Positions 7,881 through 16,489 of a DNA stretch of 64,000 nt are shown one piece after another. Below the pieces are notes generated by a model. The model saw only the letters and a program-made list of their open reading frames with translations. It searched no databases and had not been told where the DNA came from. Source of the DNA: Nitrospirales bacterium (GTDB lineage: Bacteria > Nitrospirota > Nitrospiria > Nitrospirales > UBA8639); contig JAJDVY010000021.1 in NCBI GenBank assembly GCA_022825885.1, positions 1-64,000 of the forward strand, read 5' to 3'. Both the position numbers and the translations under genes were made by a program. How positions within the stretch are numbered: position 1 is the stretch's first letter; each line of letters begins with the position of its first letter.

Positions 7881-9056
7881 ATGAGTGGTGTTCCCATCAC
7901 GTATGCTGAACGCATCAGGACCTTACCCCCGTATCTGTTTGCAGCCATTGACGAGATGAAGCAGCAGGCCATTGCTCGGGGGGTGGATATCATCAATTTG
8001 GGCATCGGCGATCCCGACCTGCCCACGCCCGATCCTATTGTGGAGCGCATGCAACAGGCGGTGACCGATCCGCAGCATCATCAATATCCTTCGTCGAGCG
8101 GGATGTTGTCGTTTCGCACCGCGGTCGCCGGCTGGTACCAGCGACGGTTCAACGTGACCGTGGACCCCAAGTCCGAGGTGGTCACCTTGATCGGCTCAAA
8201 GGAGGGCATCGGCCACGTGCCCATGGCCTTTATCGATCCGGGTGACGTCGTGCTGGTCCCGAGCCCCGGGTATCCCGTGTATCCGGTGGCCGCCAGTTTT
8301 GCCGGCGGCGTTGCCCATGAGATGCCCCTGTTGAAACAGAACGGATTCCTGCCGGACCTGGACGCAATTCCCCCGGACGTGGCCCGAAAAGCGAAACTGA
8401 TGTTCTTGAATTCGCCGAACAATCCCACCTCGGTCATTGCGGACACGGCGTTTTTCAGTCGCGTGATTGCGTTTGCAAAAGAGCATCACGTGATCGTGTG
8501 CCACGACGCGGCGTATTCGGAAATTTTCTACGACGGCCTTCGTCCGTCCAGCTTTCTGGAAGCGGAGGGCGCCATGGACGTGGGGATCGAGTTTCATTCG
8601 TTGTCCAAGACCTTCAACATGACGGGCTGGCGGATCGGGTTTGCCGTGGGCCGCGCCGAAGTGATTGCGGGGTTGAGCCAGATCAAGAGCAACATGGACT
8701 CGGGCCAGTTTCAGGCCGTGCAGGAATCCGGGATCACAGCTTTGGAGTCCGACGATCGACTCACCGCCGGACTCCGGGACATTTACCAGGAACGCCGGGA
8801 CGTGCTGGTCGCGGGATTGCGAAATCTCGGGCTCGAGTTTGACGTGCCTTCGGCCACGTTCTACGTCTGGATCGAGGTCCCCAAGGGCTATACCTCCGCG
8901 TCCTTTACGGCCCACCTGCTGGAAAAAGCCGGAATCGTGACCACGCCGGGAAACGGGTTCGGGGCTCCGGGCGAAGGCTACATTCGCATGGCCCTCACCA
9001 CGACCAAAGAACGGTTGGCCGAAGCCGTGGACCGGCTCAAACACATCGGGTGGTAA
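7881..9056 (+). CDS. dapL: LL-diaminopimelate aminotransferase
   Basis: This is a fold-type I PLP aminotransferase of 391 residues that makes LL-diaminopimelate from tetrahydrodipicolinate in lysine and peptidoglycan synthesis. The N-terminus (YAERIRTLPPYLFAAID), the GIGDPDLPTP loop and SLSKTFNMTGWRIGF with the PLP lysine at residue 243 are typical of DapL. The ATG at 7881 lies 9 bases after AAAAAGGAG; the upstream in-frame GTG at 7872 is too close to that site. folK and panC follow on the same strand. DapL use is consistent with Nitrospira. Confidence 0.88.
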   Translation: MSGVPITYAERIRTLPPYLFAAIDEMKQQAIARGVDIINLGIGDPDLPTPDPIVERMQQAVTDPQHHQYPSSSGMLSFRTAVAGWYQRRFNVTVDPKSEVVTLIGSKEGIGHVPMAFIDPGDVVLVPSPGYPVYPVAASFAGGVAHEMPLLKQNGFLPDLDAIPPDVARKAKLMFLNSPNNPTSVIADTAFFSRVIAFAKEHHVIVCHDAAYSEIFYDGLRPSSFLEAEGAMDVGIEFHSLSKTFNMTGWRIGFAVGRAEVIAGLSQIKSNMDSGQFQAVQESGITALESDDRLTAGLRDIYQERRDVLVAGLRNLGLEFDVPSATFYVWIEVPKGYTSASFTAHLLEKAGIVTTPGNGFGAPGEGYIRMALTTTKERLAEAVDRLKHIGW

Positions 9057-9095
9057 GGGGCGGGCCGGCACCCGGACCGGCCCCGACAGGCATTC

Positions 9096-9653
9096 GTGAG
9101 GATCGAAACCGTCTTTATCGCCTTCGGATCGAACCAGGGAGACCGGCAGGATTTGTGTGACCGGGCCGTGGCCTTGATGGGACTGTTGCCGCAATCCACG
9201 CTCACGGGCGTCTCGTCATATTACGAGACCGAACCCATGGACATGGCCCACGGGCATGACGCCACGTGGTTCTATAACGGGGTCGTTCGCCTCGAGACGC
9301 AACTCCAGCCGGAACACCTGGTGGCCATTTGCCGGGAAACGGAGCGGGGCCTCGGGCGCGACCCCGAACTGAAACGCGTTTCCCGGCCTATGGATTTGGA
9401 CATGCTGTTCTATGGACGGCGAATCATCGACACCCCGCAACTCACCGTTCCGCATCCCCGTCTCCATGAACGGCGGTTCGTCCTGGCGCCGATGGCCGAG
9501 CTCGCTCCGGACTGGGTTCATCCTCACTTCGAGCAAACCATCCAAGCCCTGCTCGACCGGCTGACGGATACGCATCACGTGCAAAAGCTTGACGTGGTTC
9601 CCGGTTCCCGGTTCGCCACCCGGCCGTCCTGCACGATGCCTCCCACTGACTAA
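9096..9653 (+). CDS. folK: 2-amino-4-hydroxy-6-hydroxymethyldihydropteridine pyrophosphokinase
   Basis: HppK transfers pyrophosphate from ATP to the pterin in folate synthesis. The start FIAFGSNQGDR, the YETEPM motif and the signature RPMDLDMLFYG near residue 100, followed by PHPRLHERRFVLAPMAELAP, are all present. Length is 185 residues, slightly above the usual 160 because of a C-terminal tail. The start is GTG at 9096. The stop is immediately followed by the panC ATG, so folK and panC form an operon. Confidence 0.93.
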   Translation: MRIETVFIAFGSNQGDRQDLCDRAVALMGLLPQSTLTGVSSYYETEPMDMAHGHDATWFYNGVVRLETQLQPEHLVAICRETERGLGRDPELKRVSRPMDLDMLFYGRRIIDTPQLTVPHPRLHERRFVLAPMAELAPDWVHPHFEQTIQALLDRLTDTHHVQKLDVVPGSRFATRPSCTMPPTD

Positions 9654-10505
9654 ATGCGCATCATCCGAACGACTCAAGCCCTGCGAACCTGGCGACGCCG
9701 TCAGGACCCGCCCGGCACCTCGATCGGGTTGGTCCCGACCATGGGAGCGTTACACGCCGGACACCGGTCGTTGATGCAACGCGCGCGTCGCACGTGCCAA
9801 ACGGTCGCCGTCAGCATTTTCGTGAACCCGCTCCAGTTTGGCCCGGCCGAGGATTACCGTCGTTATCCCAGGAACCTGTCGCAGGATCTCGCATCCTGTC
9901 GCGAGGAACACGTCGATCTTGTCTTTCTTCCGGAACCGGACACCTTGTACCCCCGGGATTTTCAAACGACCGTCGCCGTCAGCACGCTTGCGCAACGATG
10001 GGAGGGAGAACACCGGCCCACGCATTTTCAGGGCGTGACCACGGTCGTGACCAAGCTGCTGAATCTCGTCCGTCCAGCTCGCGCGTTCTTCGGTCAAAAA
10101 GACTACCAGCAATATGGCGTGATCCGGCAATTGGTGCAGGACCTCGACCTCGACACCCGCGTCACCCTGTGCCCGACCATTCGGGATGCCGATGGACTCG
10201 CCTTGAGTTCACGAAATCGCTACGTGACGACATCGCAACGCCAACGGGCTTTGGCTCTGTATCAGGCCCTGTCGGCCGGAAAGGCGGCTATCGGAAGAGG
10301 CATGCGCCGCGCAGATCCGGTTGAAAAGAGAATGGCGAAGATCCTCGACACAGGGCACGGGCTGGACGTCGAGTACCTGGCCTGTTGCGACGCCCGCACG
10401 CTCGAACCCCTTGCCCGTCTTCGGGGAACCGTTGTCCTACTTGGAGCGATTCGGGTCGGAGGGGTGCGTTTTATCGATAATCTTATCGTCCGGATCAGGC
10501 AATAA
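9654..10505 (+). CDS. panC: Pantothenate synthetase
   Basis: PanC joins pantoate and beta-alanine with ATP to give pantothenate. The ATP-site motif VPTMGALHAGH is at residues 25-35; FVNPLQFGPAEDYRRYPR, FFGQKDYQQ and DADGLALSSRN follow in family order. The length of 283 residues is normal. The start abuts the folK stop with no gap. The last 69 bases overlap the 3' end of the convergent SUMF1-like gene, so both transcripts run into each other here. Confidence 0.93.
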   Translation: MRIIRTTQALRTWRRRQDPPGTSIGLVPTMGALHAGHRSLMQRARRTCQTVAVSIFVNPLQFGPAEDYRRYPRNLSQDLASCREEHVDLVFLPEPDTLYPRDFQTTVAVSTLAQRWEGEHRPTHFQGVTTVVTKLLNLVRPARAFFGQKDYQQYGVIRQLVQDLDLDTRVTLCPTIRDADGLALSSRNRYVTTSQRQRALALYQALSAGKAAIGRGMRRADPVEKRMAKILDTGHGLDVEYLACCDARTLEPLARLRGTVVLLGAIRVGGVRFIDNLIVRIRQ

Positions 10506-11438
10506 GGCTGTTTGGTCCCGGGCACACCGGAACCCGATATTCGGCGAACGCGTGGCCGGCGTGGCGCCATTGCGCGTAGCCGTTCGCAGGAGTTGCGGCC
10601 GGCTTCGCCACGACCCGCCGCGGACGCTCTTATACCGCCCGGCCTCGGCCCCCTGCGGATTCCGTTCGGGCATCAGGGGATAGGAATCCGGACCAAACCA
10701 ATCCCGCACCCATTCCCGCACGTTGCCGGCCATATGGTACAGCCCGTACGGGCTTTGTCCTTCTTCAAAACTGTCCACGGCCGCCACCAACGGGATCTGG
10801 TGAACGTGATACAACCCGAACACGGCCACATCGGGGGCGGGCGGTTCAGCGCCCCAGGGAAACGTCCGGCCGTCGGTCCCACGGGCGCCCTTTTCCCATT
10901 CCGCCTCGGTGGGCAAGCGTTTGCCGTGCGCGCGACAAAATCGATCCGCTTCGTCCCACGAAACGTACAGGGCCGGCCACCGCGTCATCACGTAATCCGG
11001 AAGCACGTGCACGTCGATCAGGTGCCAGATCAGGTGGCGCAGTTTGAGCGGAACCGGCAGACCGTGCCCGCGCAGAAACGCCAGATACTCGCCCATGCTC
11101 ACTTCATCACGATCAAGTGCATAGGCGTCCAGCCAGATCCGTCGTTGTGGAAACTCCGTGTCGTCATACTGCGTTTCCAACCCGAACGGGTCATCGTCCT
11201 TGCGCACGGTCCCCATGAGGAACCACCCTTGGGGAATCTCCATCATCGAAGATGGTTGAGCCAACCCGGCGATTGCCGCCAGATGCGGCTCCAACTCCGG
11301 CGGCGGCGGATTGTTGTTGTCCTGCGCCGCACCCGCCAGTCCGGCCACGCAGCAGACAAACAGAACCGTCGCAACTCCCAGGCTTTGCCGGACGTTCCGG
11401 GAAGAAGCCCCGGTTGACGAGGCAATCCGTTCGTTCAT
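10437..11438 (-). CDS. Secreted SUMF1/FGE-sulfatase-domain protein
   Basis: A hydrophobic N-terminal signal (ATVLFVCCVAGLAGAAQ, residues 23-39) precedes a formylglycine-generating-enzyme-type domain. Family hallmarks are IPQGWFLMGT, LPTEAEWEKGARG, MAGNVREWVRDW and RGGSWRS, ending in NIGFRCARD. Many such proteins are not true formylglycine enzymes, and no sulfatase is nearby. The ATG overlaps the stop of the PhoX-like gene as ATGA, so the two are one operon whose upstream region contains a Fur-box-like palindrome. Alternative: a C-type-lectin-like binding protein of unknown ligand. Confidence 0.85.
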   Translation of the reverse strand: MNERIASSTGASSRNVRQSLGVATVLFVCCVAGLAGAAQDNNNPPPPELEPHLAAIAGLAQPSSMMEIPQGWFLMGTVRKDDDPFGLETQYDDTEFPQRRIWLDAYALDRDEVSMGEYLAFLRGHGLPVPLKLRHLIWHLIDVHVLPDYVMTRWPALYVSWDEADRFCRAHGKRLPTEAEWEKGARGTDGRTFPWGAEPPAPDVAVFGLYHVHQIPLVAAVDSFEEGQSPYGLYHMAGNVREWVRDWFGPDSYPLMPERNPQGAEAGRYKSVRGGSWRSRPQLLRTATRNGATPATRSPNIGFRCARDQTALLPDPDDKIIDKTHPSDPNRSK

Positions 11439-13153
11439 TTGACGGCCCGTTCGGATGATTCTGCCGGAGGTTGGCTGAGCAGGATGAGTTGGCCGCCTTC
11501 GACCAACTTGCGCGTCGCGATCAGGCCGTCGCGTATGGTGTGCGCTTGGACCGTGGCCAGCAGTACTCGTTCGCCCGCGCGGAACTCGAAGAGATGCGTC
11601 ACGTCGAGAACCCCGGACGACTCCCATGTTCCAAGTGCGTCGGAACTTGCATCGGTGCTGCCTTCCGGCAACACGACGGATCGATTGACCCGGGCTATCC
11701 GTTCCACGGTACCGGCAAGCGGGTCCAGACGCCACATCGAAGCCTCATGGCCCGAATGACTTCCGAACGGCGGATCCTGTTGTTTCGCCTTATCTTCCTG
11801 GATGTAGATCCATCCATCACCCCCCCAGTCCAAGTTATCCGGGCTGCGAATCCCCTCGTCGGGATGGGAAAACCTGGCGCCGCCGGCGTCATCCCCGTCG
11901 TACAGGATCTTGAGGATGGCCCTCATCCCCTTCAGGTCGACGTCGATCTGGTAAATGGTCCCCCACGCATCATGAGCGGGGAACACCCTATCCCGTCCCG
12001 TGGAGGCCAGGACTGCCCTCGTGCCGATCGCAGGATGCGTACTCACGTCTTCCGGCCTGGAAAATTGAAAGGCACCACCGGCCTTCGCCTCCCGCCGAAG
12101 GGTCCACCCGGTTTTATAGCCAACGGGGTCATGCCCCCGTTCCCCGGCCTTCCTCCTGTCCAACACCTCAATCTTTTTCCAGGCGCCGGTGAGCGTGGAC
12201 CCTGTCCCGTGGAATTGCGCCACCGTCCGCATGCCGTGGTCCGCGACGAAGTAATAGAGTTGTCCCGCCAGCAACCCGTTCCGGTTCAGAAATGACGTGT
12301 TTCCCGGATCAATGCCCAGTGGAAGTGCCCGTTCAGCCGCCGGGGCATTTTTCCGGCCCACGTATAACCAGAGAGGCGCCGTGACAACGTGGCCGGGAGA
12401 CGTGTGCGGACCGGCTTCCCGTCCGGCGGCCTCTGTCTCATCGGTTTGCGGGATCGTATCGTCTCCGATCAGGAGAGCCACGGTATCCTGCGGGCCGGCC
12501 AACGGCGTGGTATTTTCTCCGGCCATGCGTCCCATCGCCGGCACTGCGTGCAGGGTTTGGCGTTCCACGTCCAAGGCCCAGACCGTTCCGCCATATGGAT
12601 GGCCCAAAGGGTCCGAGAGTTCTTCCTGAGTCATGTAGATCGTATCGACAAAATTGAACGTGCCCTTTTCGATCAATTGGCTCGAACACAGGCGTGACAG
12701 ACCTTGTTCGGTCTGCGCGACCTCATTGATCTGAAAACCCGTTTCGACGATCCGGCCTTGCCGGTCACGAATGGTTCGATACGCAATGCCGCTGTCGAGA
12801 ATCCGGAAGGTCCGGCGATCGAAATCCAGAAAGCTGATGCGAGCCCCGGTCAACCTCGTCCCGTTGTCGAGCCGGTACGGATTCCCGGCCTTGCCGTCCA
12901 ATTCATGATTCACCAGTACCCGGATGATCTCTTCATTCAACCGATAGGCTCCGAGACCGTCCAACGCGCCTCCGGGCTGATATTCCTGAACGGCGAAACG
13001 CGGGCCCCGGGAAGGGAGCCGGTCTCCGATCGTCAACAGAGCACGCACTTCCCACGTTCCCGCGCCGCTCATCATGGACGGATCCTTGAACGCAAATCCC
13101 GTCAACGCCATCGCAAGGATGGCGAGACCTGCAACCTTCAGAACCTGATTCAT
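11435..13153 (-). CDS. Secreted PhoX-like (DUF839) protein
   Basis: The 572-residue protein has a signal peptide (residues 1 to about 22). The RVLVNHEL motif recalls the conserved NHE of PhoX, and later blocks (FSRPEDVSTHP, RVFPAHDAWGTIYQIDVD, SPDNLDWGGDGWIYIQEDKA) match the beta-propeller-like DUF839 fold. PhoX enzymes are calcium- and iron-dependent alkaline phosphatases, but activity here is not certain. The gene is followed by the SUMF1-like gene with a four-base overlap. Its start lies about 134 bases from the Fur-like palindrome at 13287-13315, which hints at metal control. Confidence 0.75.
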   Translation of the reverse strand: MNQVLKVAGLAILAMALTGFAFKDPSMMSGAGTWEVRALLTIGDRLPSRGPRFAVQEYQPGGALDGLGAYRLNEEIIRVLVNHELDGKAGNPYRLDNGTRLTGARISFLDFDRRTFRILDSGIAYRTIRDRQGRIVETGFQINEVAQTEQGLSRLCSSQLIEKGTFNFVDTIYMTQEELSDPLGHPYGGTVWALDVERQTLHAVPAMGRMAGENTTPLAGPQDTVALLIGDDTIPQTDETEAAGREAGPHTSPGHVVTAPLWLYVGRKNAPAAERALPLGIDPGNTSFLNRNGLLAGQLYYFVADHGMRTVAQFHGTGSTLTGAWKKIEVLDRRKAGERGHDPVGYKTGWTLRREAKAGGAFQFSRPEDVSTHPAIGTRAVLASTGRDRVFPAHDAWGTIYQIDVDLKGMRAILKILYDGDDAGGARFSHPDEGIRSPDNLDWGGDGWIYIQEDKAKQQDPPFGSHSGHEASMWRLDPLAGTVERIARVNRSVVLPEGSTDASSDALGTWESSGVLDVTHLFEFRAGERVLLATVQAHTIRDGLIATRKLVEGGQLILLSQPPAESSERAVK

Positions 13154-13286
13154 CGCAAACGGGTTGATCGTTATCGCCCTTCTTCCCTTAATCCCGGCGG
13201 CTGCAAAAGATCGACGGTTTCATATCCCGGTGGTTTATGCAAGCGCGGGAAAATCACCGCTTGACACTTGACAGACGGACATATTT

Positions 13287-13315
13287 ACAGTAATGATTAT
13301 CATAATCATTACTGT
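13287..13315. promoter_or_regulatory. 29-bp perfect palindrome resembling a Fur-family box
   Basis: ACAGTAATGATTAT and its exact reverse complement flank a single central C at 13301. The core TGATTAT-C-ATAATCA differs from the classical Fur 7-1-7 pattern TGATAAT-N-ATTATCA by one symmetric change per half. It lies between the divergent PhoX-like operon and the HD-GYP gene. A TTGACA at 13268-13273 just upstream on the plus strand could be a -35 element, so a bound repressor would cover the -10 region. Fur, Zur or Mur are possible ligands. Confidence 0.7.
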
Positions 13316-13353
13316 ACAAGAAACGGCAATCAGAAACGAAGGAGGACGCATCA

Positions 13354-14031
13354 ATGAAAGGTTCGTATACCCTGACGCTTCGACAACCGGCTTCCCCTAT
13401 TTCCAATAAAGAAAATCCGTTTTGTCTGGTTCGAGGATTTCTGCAACTTATGGAAAGCCATGACCCGCTGATTGTCGGCCATTGCGAACGCACGGCCCAA
13501 TTTGCCTTGGCCCTCGGACATGCCATCGAGTTGGCGGATCAGGAACTGCTCCAGCTCCATTATGCCGCCCTGTTACACGATCTCGGAAAATTTTCCCTTC
13601 CGCCTCGCGTTCGAACCGGCACCAATTTGTCCCCGGAAGAAGAGATGAAGCATCAATGCCACCCCCGGGTCGGCGCCGCCATGCTTCAACAATGGCCCTG
13701 TCTCAGTACGGCTTCCGTGCTCATCGCTCACCATCATGAACGATGGGACGGCTACGGATACCCCTATGGACTTCGGGGCACGTTAATCCCTTTGGGATCC
13801 CGAATCCTGAGTCTTGCCGATACGTTTGATAAATCGACGTCACCCTGTCCGCATGGTGACGGACAACCATTTGAAAAAGCCGTCCAAGTCCTCAAGGGGG
13901 GCTCCGGTCTCCGATTCGACCCGGACCTGACGGAACAGTTCCTGCTCCTCATCCCCACGTTATTCAACGTGGAACACGAGATTCAATTTTCCCTGTCTCA
14001 CTATTCACCGGTGGGCAATTTGGTGAGTTGA
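13354..14031 (+). CDS. HD-GYP domain protein
   Basis: The 225-residue protein consists of one HD-GYP phosphodiesterase domain: VGHCERT, ALLHDLGKFSLP (HD pair), IAHHHERWDGYGYPYGL (GYP motif) and GSRILSLADTFD. Such domains hydrolyse cyclic di-GMP. No receiver or sensor domain is attached, so the input signal is unclear. An AGGAGG-like site (GAAGGAGGAC) precedes the ATG. The upstream region is shared with the PhoX-like operon and contains the Fur-like palindrome, so expression may respond to metal. Confidence 0.85.
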   Translation: MKGSYTLTLRQPASPISNKENPFCLVRGFLQLMESHDPLIVGHCERTAQFALALGHAIELADQELLQLHYAALLHDLGKFSLPPRVRTGTNLSPEEEMKHQCHPRVGAAMLQQWPCLSTASVLIAHHHERWDGYGYPYGLRGTLIPLGSRILSLADTFDKSTSPCPHGDGQPFEKAVQVLKGGSGLRFDPDLTEQFLLLIPTLFNVEHEIQFSLSHYSPVGNLVS

Positions 14032-14107
14032 CGTCCTTATGCTACAATTTCATAAAAGGAGATCCTTTCGCGACGCTCAGGATGACAACTTTGAGCTTGT
14101 GCATACC

Positions 14108-14647
14108 ATGCCTTCAACCATCTCCCGTCACAATGCTCTCCCCGCCAAAGCTCGCGTTCGCCGCGATACCGTTTCCTATTGTATCGTCCGGAGTCCCGTG
14201 GGCCGGATCCTCCTGGCAGGGAATGCTCGCGCGTTGACACATCTCTCGTTTCAGGATGGCCGTCATCCGACCGGGCCAGACCCCCGGTGGGTGTATGACG
14301 AAAAGCCGTTTCAACGACCCATCCGGCAACTCGAAGAATATTTTTCCGGAAAACGAAAAACGTTCACGATCACACTGGCCGCGCAGGGAACCCCGTTTCA
14401 ACAACGGGTCTGGCAAGCCCTTCGGACCATCCCTTATGGACGAACGCGATCATACGGACAGGTTGCGAAAGCCGTCGGCAAGCCCAAGGCCGCGCGGGCC
14501 GTGGGCGCGGCCAACGGGCAGAACCCTATCTCGATTATCGTCCCCTGCCACCGCGTCATCGGCAGCACCGGGAAACTCGTCGGCTATGGCGGAGGGCTCT
14601 CCATTAAAGAAACCTTGCTGGCTCACGAGAGCAGCCACCATCCTTGA
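14108..14647 (+). CDS. ogt: Methylated-DNA--protein-cysteine methyltransferase
   Basis: This repairs O6-alkylguanine by transfer to its own cysteine. The C-terminal DNA-binding domain has GTPFQQRVWQALRTIPYG, then RSYGQVAKAVG, and the acceptor motif PCHRV with Cys147. The size is 179 residues. The start at 14108 was chosen by length; the in-frame ATG at 14039 would add residues encoded by a short dispersed-repeat-like stretch (CGACGCTCAGGATGAC at 14073-14088). That stretch lies between the HD-GYP gene and ogt. Confidence 0.92.
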   Translation: MPSTISRHNALPAKARVRRDTVSYCIVRSPVGRILLAGNARALTHLSFQDGRHPTGPDPRWVYDEKPFQRPIRQLEEYFSGKRKTFTITLAAQGTPFQQRVWQALRTIPYGRTRSYGQVAKAVGKPKAARAVGAANGQNPISIIVPCHRVIGSTGKLVGYGGGLSIKETLLAHESSHHP

Positions 14648-14670
14648 AGCCGGGATAAGACCCGCATTTC

Positions 14671-15081
14671 TCATGATGGATGATGGCCCGCACGGCGCGA
14701 CGGGGCCCGTCTTTGCTGGCGTTCGAGAATGGGCTCAATCCTGGCCGGCGAATAGGTCGCCGGCTTGACCCACTTGCCGTCGTCCCGTTTGTACCCCCCC
14801 ACCTTGCTCATGTTGGAACGCTGGACCTCCCGGAATACCGGCGCCATGTCGATTCCATAGGAGACGGCCGTGCCGTAGACGACGTACAGCAGGTCGGCGA
14901 GTTCTTTCGCAATGCCGGGAAGATGTTCCGCTTTCATGGCTTCCTTCAATTCGTCAAACTCTTCCTGAATGAGCCGCTCGCGCAGGACCATGGTCTTCGG
15001 GTCCGGCACGCCTGGGCTCTCCGCGACGTGGATATCGAACTCCCTGTGAAACTCCCGAACCATTTTTTGCGCTTCGTCCAT
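14671..15081 (-). CDS. MazG-like nucleotide pyrophosphohydrolase domain protein
   Basis: The 136-residue protein shows the all-alpha NTP pyrophosphatase pattern: RLIQEEFDELKEAM followed by GIAKELADLLYVVYGTAVSYGID, giving the EExxE and ExxD metal-binding acidic residues. The end (SNMSKVGGYKRDDGKW) is typical of the phage/bacterial MazG-like group. It probably hydrolyses a nucleoside triphosphate or a related nucleotide. It lies downstream of the glycerate kinase gene on the same strand with a 26-base gap, so it may be co-transcribed. Confidence 0.8.
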   Translation of the reverse strand: MDEAQKMVREFHREFDIHVAESPGVPDPKTMVLRERLIQEEFDELKEAMKAEHLPGIAKELADLLYVVYGTAVSYGIDMAPVFREVQRSNMSKVGGYKRDDGKWVKPATYSPARIEPILERQQRRAPSRRAGHHPS

Positions 15082-15107
15082 TCCCCGTCCTTTCGGTCAA
15101 GCGTTGG

Positions 15108-16451
15108 TTACAAGGCCAGAATCATATAGACGTCGTTCACGTTCGTCCCGGTCGGTCCAGTCACGACGTGCCCGCCCACCCGGTGAAAAAATCCATAGCT
15201 GTCGTTCTCCCGAAGCGCCGCTTCGGGGCTCATACCCATCTCCCTGGCCCGGCTGACGGTCTCTCCATCCACGACGGCCCCTGCCGCCTCCGTCGGACCA
15301 TCGATCCCGTCGGTGCCGACACCGGCCACGAACACCCGAGACAGCCCTTCGATAGAGGGAGCAGCCGCCAAGGCAAATTCCTGAGCGCGCCCCCCAATCC
15401 CTTTCCCTTTCACGGTCACGGTGAGTTCCCCGCCGGCCAGGAGACACGCCGGAGGCCGGACGGGGTTTCCTGAATCGCGTATTTCTCCGGCGAGAATCCC
15501 AAAGAGCTTTCCCACGTCACGCGCTTCCCCGGACAGGTTCGTGGACAGGATCAGAGTACGGAGCCCCAACGCCCTGGCTTGTTTGGCCATACGTTCGATG
15601 ACAGCCCGGTTATTGCCGATTACGTGATGGTGAACCCGGGAAAACCGGACCTCGCCGGGTTTGGACGTGTCGGGTATGCGCCCCCGGACTCCGCGGTCCA
15701 CGTGTCGTCGAACGGCCAAAGGAATCCGGTTCCGGATGCCGAACGTATCGAGCACTCTTTTCGCATCTGCGAACGTGGAGGGGTCCGGGGCCATGGGGCC
15801 AGACCCGACCGTGGCCGGATCATCACCCGGCACGTCCGACAGGATGAGCGTCATGACCGTGGCAGTCGTGGCACCGGCCAAACGACCGCCCTTGATCCCG
15901 GAGAGGTGTTTGCGCACCGCGTTGATCTCCCGGATGGTCGCACCGCTTCTGAGCAACAACCGGGTGGTGAGTTGTTTCTCTCTCAAGGTCAGGCCGGCGG
16001 CCGGGGCCGCCAACAGACTCGACGCCCCGCCGGACAGCACCATCAGGACCAGATCACGGTCCGTCAAGGATTCAAGCAACCGGATCATCATTCGCGCGGC
16101 TCGTTCACTGCGACGATCGGGGACAGGATGCCGCGCTTCGATGAGTTGTATCCGTTTCGTGTTCCCCGCCCGGCCATCATTGACCACCACCAGGCCACCT
16201 TCCAATCGCGACCCCAATTGCCGTTCCAACGCCGTCGCCATGGCCCCCGAGGCTTTTCCGGCCCCGATGCAGACGATACGCGAAAATTGTGTCAGATCGT
16301 ATTGCCGCGCGCCGATCCTGAGGCTGTTGTGCCTGATCCGGACGGCACGCCGGACGGCCAATGCGGGATCCGCGGCATCCAGGCCCGCGAGGAGCAATTG
16401 CTTGAGTATCGTCCGGATGTTTCTATCGGCGCAATTGATACGGATCGGCAT
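15108..16451 (-). CDS. Glycerate 2-kinase (DUF4147/MOFRL family)
   Basis: The 447-residue protein has the N-terminal glycerate kinase domain (IVCIGAGKASGAMA, ARHPVPD, LVLMVLSGGASSLL, INAVRKHLSGIKGGRLA, LSDVPGDDPATVGSGPMAPDPS) and the C-terminal MOFRL domain (AGGELTVTVKGKGIGGRAQEFAL, GTDGIDGPTEAAGA). It phosphorylates glycerate to 2-phosphoglycerate. It is divergent from the uracil-DNA glycosylase gene at 16490, with about 38 bases between them, so their promoters must overlap. Confidence 0.92.
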   Translation of the reverse strand: MPIRINCADRNIRTILKQLLLAGLDAADPALAVRRAVRIRHNSLRIGARQYDLTQFSRIVCIGAGKASGAMATALERQLGSRLEGGLVVVNDGRAGNTKRIQLIEARHPVPDRRSERAARMMIRLLESLTDRDLVLMVLSGGASSLLAAPAAGLTLREKQLTTRLLLRSGATIREINAVRKHLSGIKGGRLAGATTATVMTLILSDVPGDDPATVGSGPMAPDPSTFADAKRVLDTFGIRNRIPLAVRRHVDRGVRGRIPDTSKPGEVRFSRVHHHVIGNNRAVIERMAKQARALGLRTLILSTNLSGEARDVGKLFGILAGEIRDSGNPVRPPACLLAGGELTVTVKGKGIGGRAQEFALAAAPSIEGLSRVFVAGVGTDGIDGPTEAAGAVVDGETVSRAREMGMSPEAALRENDSYGFFHRVGGHVVTGPTGTNVNDVYMILAL

Positions 16452-16489
16452 GTGTCGCCCGGTTCGTTCGTTATGATACGATTCCCGTG

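Noticed and set aside
10512-11417. Long plus-strand open frame opposite the SUMF1-like gene
   Set aside because: It mirrors a well-supported coding gene on the other strand and has no recognisable protein motif. Similar mirror frames at 18433-19533, 44748-46058, 46422-47579 and 55260-56426 were dropped for the same reason.
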